Shown here: in pieces, positions 1-8,412 of the stretch
Layout: each line of letters opens with the position of its first letter
Numbering within the stretch: the first letter of the stretch is position 1
Source: Nocardia altamirensis NBRC 108246
GTDB lineage: Bacteria; Actinomycetota; Actinomycetes; Mycobacteriales; Mycobacteriaceae
Direction of reading: 5' to 3'
DNA length: 64,000 nucleotides
Assembly (NCBI RefSeq): GCF_001612685.1
Contig: NZ_BDAY01000014.1
Span: 145,196 to 209,195 of the forward strand
Notes under the pieces: model-generated
Databases searched by the model: none
What the model saw: the letters and a program-made list of their open reading frames with translations, nothing else
What the model was told of the DNA's origin: nothing
Program-made: the position numbers and the translations under genes

Positions 1-622
1 TCGGCCGGATGGTCTCGTCCGCGGTCAGCGTGCCAGCGGCCACCAGCTCCTTGTCGAACCCGCCTGCCGCCGCGGTCGCCGCGGCGAGCCGATGCGACCG
101 CGCCGCGAACTCGTCGAGCGCCGCCCGATCGAACTTCCACCGCGCACTGATCACCTCCGCCGCAATCCCTTGCTGCACAAGACCGTCCGGATACCGCTGC
201 GCCAGCGGCCCCTGATTCGGATCCTTGCCCTGCGCATTGGAGAACATCGGCGCCCGGCTCATCGACTCCACCCCGCAGGCGATCGCGATGTCGTACGCCC
301 CCGACAGCACTCCTTGCGCAGCGAAATGCGCCGCCTGCTGACTGGACCCGCACTGCCGATCCACCGTCGTCGCAGGCACCGACTCCGGAAACCCCGCCGC
401 CAACGCCGCCGTCCGACTGATGTTGAACGCCTGTTCCCCACTCTGCGTCACACACCCCCCGACCACATCGTCCACCAACGCCGGATCGAGCCCATTCCGC
501 GCCACCAACTCGCCCAACACCCCCGCCAGCAAGGTCGCCGGATGCACCCCCGACAACCCACCCCCGACCTTGCCCTTCCCGGACGGTGTACGAACAACAT
601 CGACGATGACGGCGGACCGCAT
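1..622 (-). CDS. Thiolase (acetyl-CoA acetyltransferase family), N-terminal part; gene runs off the window
   Basis: The reverse strand reads MRSAVIVDVVRTPSGKGKVG from an ATG at 622, with GGAGAGGG just upstream as ribosome binding site. About 207 residues are visible. The thiolase N-domain signature QCGSSQQA carries the acyl-accepting cysteine (about residue 93), and ACGVESMSRAPMF is the usual following thiolase block. Family members degrade or condense acyl-CoA/3-ketoacyl-CoA in the cytoplasm. The catalytic C-terminal His and Cys motifs lie outside the window, so the subtype (FadA-like degradative or biosynthetic) cannot be told. A 29-bp palindrome lies directly upstream and probably controls it. 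Confidence 0.93.
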   Translation of the reverse strand, partial: MRSAVIVDVVRTPSGKGKVGGGLSGVHPATLLAGVLGELVARNGLDPALVDDVVGGCVTQSGEQAFNISRTAALAAGFPESVPATTVDRQCGSSQQAAHFAAQGVLSGAYDIAIACGVESMSRAPMFSNAQGKDPNQGPLAQRYPDGLVQQGIAAEVISARWKFDRAALDEFAARSHRLAAATAAAGGFDKELVAAGTLTADETIRP

Positions 623-639
623 AGCCCTCTCCGATCAGC

Positions 640-668
640 TAAGTTAGTAGAGATTCTCCACTAAGTTA
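640..668. promoter_or_regulatory. 29-bp imperfect palindrome, candidate operator of the thiolase gene
   Basis: Centred on base 654, the left arm TAAGTTAGTAGAGA and right arm TCTCCACTAAGTTA are complementary at all but two positions (643/665 and 649/659). It ends 18 bases before the thiolase start codon, where a repressor would block transcription. Thiolase and beta-oxidation genes in actinobacteria are commonly controlled by TetR-type repressors, but no such gene is visible here, so the binding protein is unknown. Confidence 0.6.
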
Positions 669-738
669 ACACGGATTCACCCAATGTCGACCCAATCCCC
701 AAGGTCCGGCAACTATCGCCGGAACATCCAGAGTCCGA

Positions 739-975
739 TCAGTCGCCGAAGACGGCTTCGACAGTTTCCGCAGAGATCGCTGCGTGAATCCAAGCTTCGA
801 GCCGGTCGGTGTCCACACATGAGCGGATGCGTGCGCGGACCTCATCCGAGACGAGGAAGCCTCGAGCGGCGAGGATGTGCTCGAGTATCTTCGCGGCCTC
901 GCGCACCTTTCCTTCGGCACGGCCTTGATCGAGCAACCCGTCGACGAATTCGTCTCGATAGGCAGGGCTGGCCAT
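739..975 (-). CDS. Small protein duplicating the C-terminal tail of the adjacent Rpn-like gene
   Basis: A 78-residue frame starts at ATG 975, preceded by GGAGGAG at 979-985, a strong ribosome site. It matches the last 78 residues of the neighbouring Rpn-like protein position for position in length: the first 22 residues (MASPAYRDEFVDGLL and onward) are identical, the rest similar but diverged. It is therefore a tandem duplication of about 246 bases in which the tail became a stand-alone gene, or a surviving half of a duplicated gene. In E. coli Rpn genes an internally initiated C-terminal protein acts as antitoxin; by analogy this could be an antitoxin-like partner. Expression is not proven. 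Confidence 0.55.
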   Translation of the reverse strand: MASPAYRDEFVDGLLDQGRAEGKVREAAKILEHILAARGFLVSDEVRARIRSCVDTDRLEAWIHAAISAETVEAVFGD

Positions 976-988
976 GAGCTCCTCCAGC

Positions 989-1225
989 TCAGTCGAGGAA
1001 GACAGCTTCGATGGTGTCGGCCGACACCGCTCTGTCGGCCCATGTCTCGAGCTGTTTGGTCTCCGAACAGGATTGGATGCGTGCGCGCAGGTGACCTGAA
1101 ACGACGAAGCCGCGAGCGTTGAGGATGCGTATGAGCATCTTGGCCTCGCCTGTGAGCTCTCCTTCGGCTCGGCCTTGGTCGAGTAACCCGTCGACGAATT
1201 CGTCTCGATAGGCAGGGCTGGCCAT
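989..1225 (-). other. Internal in-frame translation start inside the Rpn-like gene (candidate gene-within-gene)
   Basis: Within the Rpn-like gene the codons for LEELM read CTGGAGGAGCTCATG: a near-perfect Shine-Dalgarno sequence 5 bases before an in-frame ATG at 1225. Initiation there gives a 78-residue product identical to the full protein's C-terminus. The duplicated copy at 739-975 keeps exactly the same ribosome site and start. This is the arrangement known for E. coli rpn genes, where the short product neutralises the long one. The start is seen in the sequence; its use is inference. Confidence 0.4.
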
Positions 1226-1855
1226 GAGCTCCTCCAAGGCTTCCTTGGCCGCTTCCGAGGCGGCTTGATGGACAAATCGAGTGTAGGTGGTGCGGGTTTC
1301 GGGATCGAGAGTGGCGAGTTGGTCGAGGACCATGCGGCGGGTGGCGTCTTGGTGCAGGTCGAAGGCTTGGGTGACGGCGGACAGGACGGTGAGTTCGGCG
1401 GCGACGGGAGCGAAGGCAGGGTTGGTGGGGTCGGGGGTGTTGTCCGGGCCGATCACAATGGGGGCGAGGTCGAAGCCGGGGTGGCCGGTGCGGATGGTGC
1501 GGCGGCAGGCGCGGGCGGTGGCCGGGTTCGAGGCGATGACGACGAGGACCGCGTCGCAGTCGTGTTGGGATTGGGCGACCGCGACGTAGGCAGGCCAGGC
1601 TCGGCGTTTGCCAGGTTTCGGTGAGTCCGACTGGGATTCGGTGATGATCGCGAGTTTGCCGCCGTCGGTGCCGCGCAACAGGGTGACAGCGTCGGCGCGG
1701 AATTCGGGTGGTTCGCACGTGCTGAGGTTGCTGTCCGTGACGGTGGCGGTCGCGCCGACGGGTAGCTCGATGCCGGTGTCCGCCAGCAGCACCGCAGCCA
1801 ATTCGGGTCTGTAACGCAGCAATTCGAGGGGTAGCTCGTGACGGATTTTCGGCAT
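989..1855 (-). CDS. Rpn/YhgA-like PD-(D/E)XK nuclease-family protein
   Basis: Protein of 288 residues from ATG 1855 (MPKIRHELPLELLRYRPEL). It shows a plausible PD-(D/E)XK pattern: an aspartate in FRADAVTLL, then LAIITESQ followed by KPGKRRAWPAYVA, resembling the E-x-Q ... K ... W-P-x-Y layout of Rpn (recombination-promoting nuclease) and related families. The tail contains DQGRAEGE and helix-forming residues like Rpn C-termini. Such proteins are DNA endonucleases or mobile-element-derived nuclease-like proteins. An internal ATG at 1225 with its own GGAGGAG site would give the 78-residue tail alone. Family assignment is by motif pattern only. Confidence 0.6.
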   Translation of the reverse strand: MPKIRHELPLELLRYRPELAAVLLADTGIELPVGATATVTDSNLSTCEPPEFRADAVTLLRGTDGGKLAIITESQSDSPKPGKRRAWPAYVAVAQSQHDCDAVLVVIASNPATARACRRTIRTGHPGFDLAPIVIGPDNTPDPTNPAFAPVAAELTVLSAVTQAFDLHQDATRRMVLDQLATLDPETRTTYTRFVHQAASEAAKEALEELMASPAYRDEFVDGLLDQGRAEGELTGEAKMLIRILNARGFVVSGHLRARIQSCSETKQLETWADRAVSADTIEAVFLD

Positions 1856-1999
1856 GGCTGGGAGATTGCCAGCAGGCTCCGACAGATTGTGGGGGCCAGT
1901 GCAATTCGTGTGCGATGAGTGCCGTGTTTCGTGCCAAAGTCCGGCGTGTCTCGCACATCTGTTGGGCACTGTGTGTCGCTAAGTTGCCGGGAGGGTGAA

Positions 2000-3049
2000 C
2001 TACGCGGGATAGGTGTGGGTTTCGGTGGCTTTTACGGCGGCCCACAGTTCGGTGCCGGGGCGGAGTTCGAGGTCGGCGACGGTTGCGGGGGTGACGTCGG
2101 CGAGGACGGGTGGGGTGCCGTCGAGGCGGAGGCGGATGGTGTGTGCGTGTTGTTCGATGCCTGCGATGGTGACCGGCCAGGTGTTGCGTTGGCTGCCGGT
2201 GGGGCGGTCGGGGTGCAGGCTGACGGCGGTGGGGGCGAAGGCGATGTGCACGGGACCCGTTGCGGGTTCGGCGGCGGTGAGGGTGCCGCCTGCGTCCAGC
2301 TCGATGGTGGTGCCGGTGGCGGTGCCGCGATAGAGGTTGAGGCCGACCAGGTTTGCCACGTAGTCGGAGCGCGGGCGGCGGGCGACCTCGCTCGGCGGAC
2401 CCTCCTGGGTGATGCGGCCGTGCTCGAGAATGACGAGGCGGTCGGCAAGCACCATCGCGTCGAGTGGGTCGTGGGTGACCAGCACGGTGTGGCCGGGGTA
2501 GTCGGCGAGATGGTGTGCGAGGTCGGAGCGCACGCGCACGCGGGTGCTCGCATCGAGGGCGGCCAGTGGCTCGTCCAACAGCAGCAGGGCAGGGTCGGTG
2601 GCGAGGGCGCGCGCCAGGGCGACGCGTTGGGCTTGACCGCCGGACAGCGTCTGCGGCTTGGCGTGCACGTGATCGGCGAGACCGACCCGATCGAGCCACT
2701 CGGCGGCGACGGCACGGGCCGCGCCGCGGCGACGGCCGCGAGCGCGCAGCCCGAACGCGACGTTGTCCAACGCGCTCAGGTGACCGAAAAGCAGGTAGTC
2801 CTGAAAGACGACGCCGACTTCGCGCCGCTCGGCGGGGACGAACACCTTCGGCGGTGCGTCCCAGGTCTTTTCGCCGATCCGCAGCGTACCGCCGCTGAGC
2901 GGGGTCAGCCCGGCCAGCGTTCGCAGTGCGGTGGTCTTGCCCGCCCCGTTCGGCCCGAGCAGGGCGACGACTTCGCCAGGCGCGACCGACAATTCGATGC
3001 TCAACTCGAAATGCCCACGACTGACCCGAAGTTCGGCTTCCAGCGTCAC
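2000..3049 (-). CDS. modC: Molybdate ABC transporter ATP-binding protein ModC
   Basis: Hydrolyses ATP to drive molybdate import through ModB. Walker A GPNGAGKT (about residues 32-39), signature LSGGQAQRVALARAL, Walker B LLLLDEP and the switch histidine in VTHDPLDA are all present. The last roughly 100 residues form a TOBE-like domain, as in ModC. I chose GTG 3049 because it overlaps the modB stop as GTGA, the same coupling as between modA and modB; an ATG six codons upstream (3067) is the alternative. Last gene of molR-modA-modB-modC. Confidence 0.93.
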   Translation of the reverse strand: MTLEAELRVSRGHFELSIELSVAPGEVVALLGPNGAGKTTALRTLAGLTPLSGGTLRIGEKTWDAPPKVFVPAERREVGVVFQDYLLFGHLSALDNVAFGLRARGRRRGAARAVAAEWLDRVGLADHVHAKPQTLSGGQAQRVALARALATDPALLLLDEPLAALDASTRVRVRSDLAHHLADYPGHTVLVTHDPLDAMVLADRLVILEHGRITQEGPPSEVARRPRSDYVANLVGLNLYRGTATGTTIELDAGGTLTAAEPATGPVHIAFAPTAVSLHPDRPTGSQRNTWPVTIAGIEQHAHTIRLRLDGTPPVLADVTPATVADLELRPGTELWAAVKATETHTYPA

Positions 3050-3852
3050 ACCGCCCCCCGAATCCACCGCTCACGCAACGCGACCAACACCACAACCGAC
3101 ACTGTCAGCAGCACCAAACTGAGCACGATCGCATCTTCGGGATCGGATTCCAGCGCCAGGTACACCGCCAACGGCATGGTGGTCGTCTTCCCCGGAAAGT
3201 TGCCGGCGAACGTGATGGTGGCGCCGAATTCGCCGAGCGCCCGCGCCCAGCAGAGCACCCCGCCCGCCACCACGCCTGGCAGCACCGAGGGCAGCGTCAC
3301 CCGTCGGAACGTCAACCAGCGCGACGCACCGAGTGTCGCCGCCGCCTCCTCGAACCGCGGATCCGCCGCCCGCAGCGCCCCTTCCACCGAGATCACCAGA
3401 AACGGCAGCGCCACAAAGGCTTCCGCGACAACCACGCCTGCGGTCGTGAAGGGCAGCGACACCCCGAACCATTCGTACAGGTACCGCCCGATCAGCCCGC
3501 GTCTGCCGAGCACGAGCAGCAGCGCAACACCACCGACCACGGGCGGAAGCACCAACGGCACGGTCACCAAGGCCCGCAGCACCCCGCGCCCGGGCAGGTC
3601 GCCGCGCGCGAGCAACCACGCCAGCGGCACCCCGAAGATCAGGCAGAGCACCGTCGCGAGGCTTGCGCACACCAGCGAAAGCCGAAGCGCCTGACCGACT
3701 TCGGCGTTGATCAGCCGATCGGGCAGCCCGCGCCACGGCGCTCGCAGTAGTAGGCCGACGAGCGGGACGAGCAGAAAAGCCAAGGCGCACAGCGCAGGCA
3801 GCATGAGCACGAGCGGTCGCCGCCCGCGTACTGCCCGCCGCCGCGGCGTCAC
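3046..3852 (-). CDS. modB: Molybdate ABC transporter permease ModB
   Basis: Inner-membrane channel of the molybdate importer, 268 residues with about six transmembrane helices. The permease-ATPase coupling loop is seen as EEAAATLGASRWLTFRRVTLP followed by ALGEFGATITFAGN, which is typical of ModB. The GTG start at 3852 overlaps the modA stop codon (GTGA), so translation is probably coupled; longer frames upstream only read modA out of frame. It overlaps modC at its 3' end. Confidence 0.93.
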   Translation of the reverse strand: MTPRRRAVRGRRPLVLMLPALCALAFLLVPLVGLLLRAPWRGLPDRLINAEVGQALRLSLVCASLATVLCLIFGVPLAWLLARGDLPGRGVLRALVTVPLVLPPVVGGVALLLVLGRRGLIGRYLYEWFGVSLPFTTAGVVVAEAFVALPFLVISVEGALRAADPRFEEAAATLGASRWLTFRRVTLPSVLPGVVAGGVLCWARALGEFGATITFAGNFPGKTTTMPLAVYLALESDPEDAIVLSLVLLTVSVVVLVALRERWIRGAV

Positions 3853-4640
3853 GGAGCGTCGAATCCCGCCTTGGTGAACACCGCCCGTGCCTGCGCCGAC
3901 TTCACGAAATCGACGAACGCCACGGCCGCGGCCGCGTTCGGCGCGTGCGCCAGCGGCGCGACCGGATAGTCGTTGATCGCCTTGCCCGCCTCGGCGAAGT
4001 CGATGCCCTCGACCTGGTCGCCCGCGGACAGCACGTCGGTCCGGTACACCAGCGCGGCGTCGACCTCGCCGAGCTTGACCTTGGTCAGCACCGCCTTCAC
4101 GTCGGCCTCCCTGGTGTCGGGCTGCGGGGTGACGCCCGCGGCCTCGAACACCGTCTTGGCGGCGGCACCGCACGGCACCTGCTCGGCGCACAACGCGATC
4201 TTCGGTTCGGCCTTGCCGAAGTCGGCGAGTCCGGTGATGTGGCCGGGATTGCCCTTGGGTACCGCGATTTCCAGCCGGTTGCGCACGAAGGTGACCGGCG
4301 TGCCGGTCACCTCACCCTTGTCCTTGACCTGCTGCATGTTCTTCGGCGCCGCCGAGGCGAAGACGTCGGCGGGGGCGCCCTGGTTGATCTGTTCGGCGAG
4401 TGCGGAACTCGCGCCGAAGCTGTAGACCACCTTGACGCCGGGGTGCGCGGCTTCGAACTGCTTGCCGAGCTCGGTGAACGTCTCGGTCAACGAGGCCGCG
4501 GCGAAAACCGTCACGGTGCCGCCGATCTGGTCCGTGCCGGTCGGCGCCGTCTTGTCGTCGGCGCCGCAGCCGACCAGGGTCAGCGCGGCGGCACCGGCCA
4601 CGGCGACTGCACACAGCGAACGAATCATGGTCGACCTCAT
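3849..4640 (-). CDS. modA: Molybdate-binding lipoprotein ModA
   Basis: Extracellular solute-binding protein that captures molybdate or tungstate and delivers it to ModB. It starts MRSTMIRSLC with a lipobox LVGC (cysteine about residue 25), so it should be lipid-anchored outside the membrane. VTVFAAASLTETFTELGKQFE is the classic ModA first strand-helix, and GEVDAALVYRTDV the C-terminal ligand-binding segment. ATG 4640 shares one base with the stop of the upstream regulator gene (TGATG); ATG 4628 is an alternative. Confidence 0.94.
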   Translation of the reverse strand: MRSTMIRSLCAVAVAGAAALTLVGCGADDKTAPTGTDQIGGTVTVFAAASLTETFTELGKQFEAAHPGVKVVYSFGASSALAEQINQGAPADVFASAAPKNMQQVKDKGEVTGTPVTFVRNRLEIAVPKGNPGHITGLADFGKAEPKIALCAEQVPCGAAAKTVFEAAGVTPQPDTREADVKAVLTKVKLGEVDAALVYRTDVLSAGDQVEGIDFAEAGKAINDYPVAPLAHAPNAAAAVAFVDFVKSAQARAVFTKAGFDAP

Positions 4641-5038
4641 CAACTTTCCGGAATTTCTACGACGACGTGTGTCGATTTGACCGAGGCGATGGCCACGCTG
4701 CCCACTTCGAGCCCGAGCTCGTCGACCGATTCCCTGCTGAGCAGCGACACCAGCCGGAACGGCCCGGCCTGCAGCTCGACCTGCGCCATCACGGTGTCCT
4801 TGACGACTCGCGTGACGATGCCGCGCATCCGATTGCGCGCGGAGGCGGCGATGGTGACGCCGGTCTCCGGGGTTTCCGCGGTGGCCTGGAGGAATTCGGC
4901 CAACTCGCGGCCGCGCACGCCTTTGCGGCCGTTGCCGAGTTGGACCGCGGTCAACCGACCCTGGTCGATCCACCGCCGCACGGTGTCGTCGCTGACGCCT
5001 GCCAGCGCCGCCACCTCACTGATCCGCAAATCCGACAC
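4640..5038 (-). CDS. Molybdate-responsive regulator: MerR/excisionase-type HTH plus Mop (TOBE) domain
   Basis: 132 residues. Residues 4-50 form a helix-turn-helix (ISEVAALAGVSDDTVRRWIDQG) and residues 65-130 a molybdate-binding Mop domain (SARNRMRGIVTRVVKDTVMA and onward, ending STHVVVEIP). This HTH-TOBE architecture is common upstream of actinobacterial modABC and takes the place of ModE: molybdate binding to the Mop domain should alter DNA binding. It is the first gene of the mod operon and probably autoregulates it. The 230 bases upstream hold its promoter region but no other clear gene on this strand. Confidence 0.88.
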   Translation of the reverse strand: MSDLRISEVAALAGVSDDTVRRWIDQGRLTAVQLGNGRKGVRGRELAEFLQATAETPETGVTIAASARNRMRGIVTRVVKDTVMAQVELQAGPFRLVSLLSRESVDELGLEVGSVAIASVKSTHVVVEIPES

Positions 5039-5268
5039 GATGGGCAGTTTATTGCCGTGTCTGCGGAAAGCAAGTGGGTGTTTCCTCCGAGTTCGCGGCG
5101 TCAGGCCGGGCCCGGGTCGGTGGATCGCACAACCGTTTCCTCCGTTATGCGACCACGGTGTTCGGTGTGGCGCAGACCGCCGGTGAACTGCCTCACAGCG
5201 GCTTCGACCGCGCTGACCAGCACTAGATTGGAAGGCGTTTGCAGTCCCACTCTGATGGAGGAATTTCG

Positions 5269-5373
5269 GTGCAGCTGCTCGATCTGGGTTCGTCCGCTTT
5301 GAATCTCGCGAACGTCGTCACGTCCATTGCCGCCAACATCACCTACCTGTTGCAGGCCTGGCACGTCATCTAG
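5269..5373 (+). CDS. Possible 34-residue small protein of unknown function
   Basis: A GTG at 5269 follows GGAGGAA with a 5-base spacer and opens a frame of 34 residues, VQLLDLGSSALNLANVVTSI and on to QAWHVI, ending TAG at 5371-5373. The product is hydrophobic in the middle and could be membrane-associated. The ribosome site is very strong, and the stop overlaps the convergent regulator gene by four bases. No family recognised. It is too short for codon statistics to decide. Confidence 0.4.
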   Translation: MQLLDLGSSALNLANVVTSIAANITYLLQAWHVI

Positions 5374-6635
5374 GTGCCGTCCTGACCCGGCGGCCCAGCG
5401 ATGTGCGCATCGGCCGCCGGGTACAGGCGATGAATGGTCAGCGCCGCCGCGAGCATCCTGGAGTCGTGCGGTTCGGTCGGATCGATGCCGGTGAGCTCGG
5501 CGACCCGGCGCAGGCGATAGCTGAACGTATTCGGGTGGACGTGAATTTCCGCGGCCGCCGCCTTTCGATCGGAACCGTGCCGTAGCTGCGCGTCCAACGC
5601 GGCCATCAGGTGGGGACTGCCCAGGATCGGCGTTATCCGTTCGGCCAGCCGATCCCGCGCGGGTCCCGGTCTGGTCAGCTGATATTCGAGCAGCAGATCA
5701 TCCAGGCGATAGACGCCCGTCGGGCGGCCGAGCAGGCGCGCGAGCTCAGCGAGGTCGGTGGCGTCCCGCGCCGTCTGCGGCACGGCTTCGCGTGCCGCCG
5801 AACGATATTCGGCAACGAACACCGCAACCCCGAACTGCTCGGCGAGCTCGGCGGCCAGCTGCGCGGAGCGTCGCTCGTCGACCTCGGTCTCCAGCACGGT
5901 CGGCAGCAACGCGATTCCGGTCGCGCCGTCGAAGGTGGCCAGCGCGGTCGTGCCTGCGAGGCCGTCGAGTGCGCGCTGCAGGATCCGGATGCGTCGCCTG
6001 CTGATCAGCGTGCCCGCGGTACCGGGGTGCTCCTCGTGCCGAACGTGGATGGCCAGCACGGTATATCGCTCGGCCAGCGCGGTATCGGCGCGGGCGGCGA
6101 GCTCTTCGGCGGGTAGCCCGCCGAGCAATGCGGCGCATAGCGCGCGCCTTGCTTCCCGTTCGGCGTTGAAGATCGATTGTTCGACCTCGGTGTAGGTCTC
6201 GACCACCGTGACGTTGATGTGCGTCAGCAGGTCGAGCAGTCGGCCGCCGACCACGATCAACTCGTCCATCTCGGCGGGGGTGGCCAGTTCGGTCGCCTCC
6301 CGCAGCACCGAGCGCGCGGAGCCGTGGATGGCTTCGATCAACAGCGGCAACGGAATTCGGTCCTCGGCGTGCCGTTGCGCCACCGGAACGACGAATACCG
6401 CGACCTCGGCTCTGGTCAGTTCCCGCTGTTCGCCGATGGCGTGCAGCACGGCGCGCCCGCACGCGTAGATGGCGGGCAGCACCTCGGCGGTGAAGTGCCC
6501 CTCGGGCAAATCGGCGGCGGGCGGGGTCGCGCCGAGTCCTTCGGCGAGCATGCGCTCGGCGATCTGCGGCCAGCGGGCGAGCAGCCGGGTGACCAGCGAC
6601 GCGTCGCGGGCAGGCGGGGAGAGCGCGAGGGACAT
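5370..6635 (-). CDS. PucR/CdaR-family transcriptional regulator
   Basis: 421 residues from ATG 6635. The C-terminal HTH is typical of PucR/CdaR regulators (HTH_30): LDAQLRHGSDRKAAAAEIHV, then HPNTFSYRLRRVAELTGIDP. The middle is a GGDEF-like CdaR domain, and the N-terminus is a helical RsbRD-like region (LLARWPQIAERMLAEG). It lies divergent from the LIP-family lipase with 219 bases between them, so it probably controls that gene. Very long overlapping frames on this strand are shadows of the lipase gene. Confidence 0.88.
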   Translation of the reverse strand: MSLALSPPARDASLVTRLLARWPQIAERMLAEGLGATPPAADLPEGHFTAEVLPAIYACGRAVLHAIGEQRELTRAEVAVFVVPVAQRHAEDRIPLPLLIEAIHGSARSVLREATELATPAEMDELIVVGGRLLDLLTHINVTVVETYTEVEQSIFNAEREARRALCAALLGGLPAEELAARADTALAERYTVLAIHVRHEEHPGTAGTLISRRRIRILQRALDGLAGTTALATFDGATGIALLPTVLETEVDERRSAQLAAELAEQFGVAVFVAEYRSAAREAVPQTARDATDLAELARLLGRPTGVYRLDDLLLEYQLTRPGPARDRLAERITPILGSPHLMAALDAQLRHGSDRKAAAAEIHVHPNTFSYRLRRVAELTGIDPTEPHDSRMLAAALTIHRLYPAADAHIAGPPGQDGT

Positions 6636-6854
6636 GAGCCGATTGTTTCCACCGACAGGTTTTGTGGCAAGAAATCCGCAGTACCGGCCGGAACTTTGTC
6701 TCTGGCACCAACTTTGCTGGTGGATTCTGTGCTCCGGCGCGCAGTGACACCGGCCGACCGGCGGCCATAGATTCGACTGAGCGACGCCGAGACGGCCCTC
6801 GTCGGTGGGTCCGCGGGGGAGGCGTGACCACGCCGTTGGAGAGGAACGAACCCG

Positions 6855-8231
6855 ATGAGTGCCGATCCCGTCCTGAGCGCGCACGCGCCGAAAGTCGAGC
6901 AATACGCCGCTTTTCCGCTGCTGCCCGAGGTGGATCCGTTCTATCTCGCGCCGCTCGGGCTCGACCAGCTGCCGCCGGGTGCGATCGTGCGCACCAGGCG
7001 GGTCGAGCTGGCGCTGTTCAGTGTTGTCGCACAGCGGATCTCGGCGTGGCAGCTGCTGTACCGCACCTGCGATCTCGACCGAGTCCCCGAGGTCGCGGTC
7101 ACCACGGTGCTGCTGCCGTGGGGCGCCGATCCGACCGTGCCGCGCCCGCTGGTCTCGTTCCAGTGCGCGATCGACGCGGTCGCCTCGAAATGCCTGCCCT
7201 CCTACGCACTTCGGCTCGGTGCCAGGGCGGCCGGGTCGATTCCGCAGCTGGAGTTGCCGCTCATCACCAGCGCACTGGCGCGCGGCTGGGCGGTGTCGGT
7301 CCCCGATCACGGAGGGACCTTCGGTCGGTTCGGTGCCGCCCGTGAACCCGGCTACCGCGCGTTGGATGGGATTCGGGCGGCGCTGGCCTTCGCGCCGCTC
7401 GGTCTGGCCGCCGCCACACCCGTTGCGCTGTGGGGCTATTCGGGCGGTGGGCTGGCCACCGCATGGGCGGCCGAGCTGGCCGCCGAATATGCGCAGGAAC
7501 TCGAGATCGTCGGCGCCGTCGCGGCCTCGCCGGTCGGTGATCCGGCTGCGGCCTTCGTGCGACTCAACGGTTCGATGTTCGCCGGTTTCGCCGCGGTCTT
7601 CACCGCAGGACTGCGCCGCGCCTATCCCGGCCTGGATCACCTGCTGCGTGCCGAGTTGGACGCCAACTATCTCGGCTGGTTGCAGGCCACCGAGGTGACC
7701 GCCACCTTCCCGCTGCTGTATCGGTTCGCCCGCCGCGATATCGACAAGCATTGCCGCGGTGGCCTTTCGGCACTCCTGGACGCGCCGGAACTCCAGCGCG
7801 TCCTCGCGGACATCCGGCCGGGTGGCCGCGCTCCCGCCATGCCCATGCTGATCCTGCAGGGGGTCTACGACGAGGTCATCGCCGTCGCCGATGTGGACGC
7901 GCAGGTGGCAAGGTACACCGCCGCAGGCACGCACGTCCGTTACTTGCGCGACCGCCTCAGCACCCACCTGCTCCTGCAGTTCTTGGCACTTCCGGTGATG
8001 GTCGACTGGCTCGCGGACCGTTTCGCGCAGCGCGAACTCGCCCCTGCGGGCACCGAGACCGTCTGGTCGCTGGCGTGCTCGCGACGGGCCGTGCCCGGCC
8101 ATCTCGACTTCGCCGGACTGCTCGTCCGCATGCTGTTCGCGCGTCCCATCCGCGCACTGCGGCACTCGGCGCGCTGGCCCGCCGACATGCGGCGACTGCC
8201 GATTCGACTGGTCCGCAACCTGCTGGCGTGA
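6855..8231 (+). CDS. LIP-family lipase/esterase (alpha/beta hydrolase)
   Basis: 458 residues resembling secretory lipases of the LIP family (Candida lipase A-like), common in mycolic-acid actinobacteria. The nucleophile elbow GYSGGG is at about residue 196-201; the acid is probably in QGVYDEVIAV and the base histidine in DRLSTHLLLQ. No signal peptide is visible at the N-terminus (MSADPVLSAHAPKVEQYAAF), unlike many family members, so it may be intracellular or the export signal may be atypical. Divergent from the PucR/CdaR regulator, its likely controller. Confidence 0.85.
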   Translation: MSADPVLSAHAPKVEQYAAFPLLPEVDPFYLAPLGLDQLPPGAIVRTRRVELALFSVVAQRISAWQLLYRTCDLDRVPEVAVTTVLLPWGADPTVPRPLVSFQCAIDAVASKCLPSYALRLGARAAGSIPQLELPLITSALARGWAVSVPDHGGTFGRFGAAREPGYRALDGIRAALAFAPLGLAAATPVALWGYSGGGLATAWAAELAAEYAQELEIVGAVAASPVGDPAAAFVRLNGSMFAGFAAVFTAGLRRAYPGLDHLLRAELDANYLGWLQATEVTATFPLLYRFARRDIDKHCRGGLSALLDAPELQRVLADIRPGGRAPAMPMLILQGVYDEVIAVADVDAQVARYTAAGTHVRYLRDRLSTHLLLQFLALPVMVDWLADRFAQRELAPAGTETVWSLACSRRAVPGHLDFAGLLVRMLFARPIRALRHSARWPADMRRLPIRLVRNLLA

Positions 8232-8412
8232 CGATATCGGTCTTCAGGTACGGAACGTGCGGCACAAACGTCCGGTCCGGTCGGTACGGTACCGCTCGAG
8301 ACGGTAACTTGTTCGCTTCGATTCGGTAATTCCGTTGTCTCAGAGCGGAATCCGGTTGTTGGGGTGATCGGTAGTTGTTAGGGTGTCGCCAAGCCGAGGG
8401 AGGCGATGCTTG

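Noticed and set aside
666..3095. Very long minus-strand frame of 809 codons across the Rpn-like and modC genes
   Set aside because: Arg/His/Pro-rich nonsense composition; it is an out-of-frame reading of modC and the upstream gene, which have complete family motifs in their own frames.
5370..8165. 931-codon minus-strand frame over the lipase gene
   Set aside because: Only its last 421 codons are a real regulator; the remainder is antisense to the lipase gene, which has its own motifs and ribosome site.
8383..8412. Upstream GTG start (8383) for the P-loop NTPase
   Set aside because: The best ribosome site, GGGAGG at 8397-8402, would then lie inside the gene; it fits a start at 8410 or 8413.
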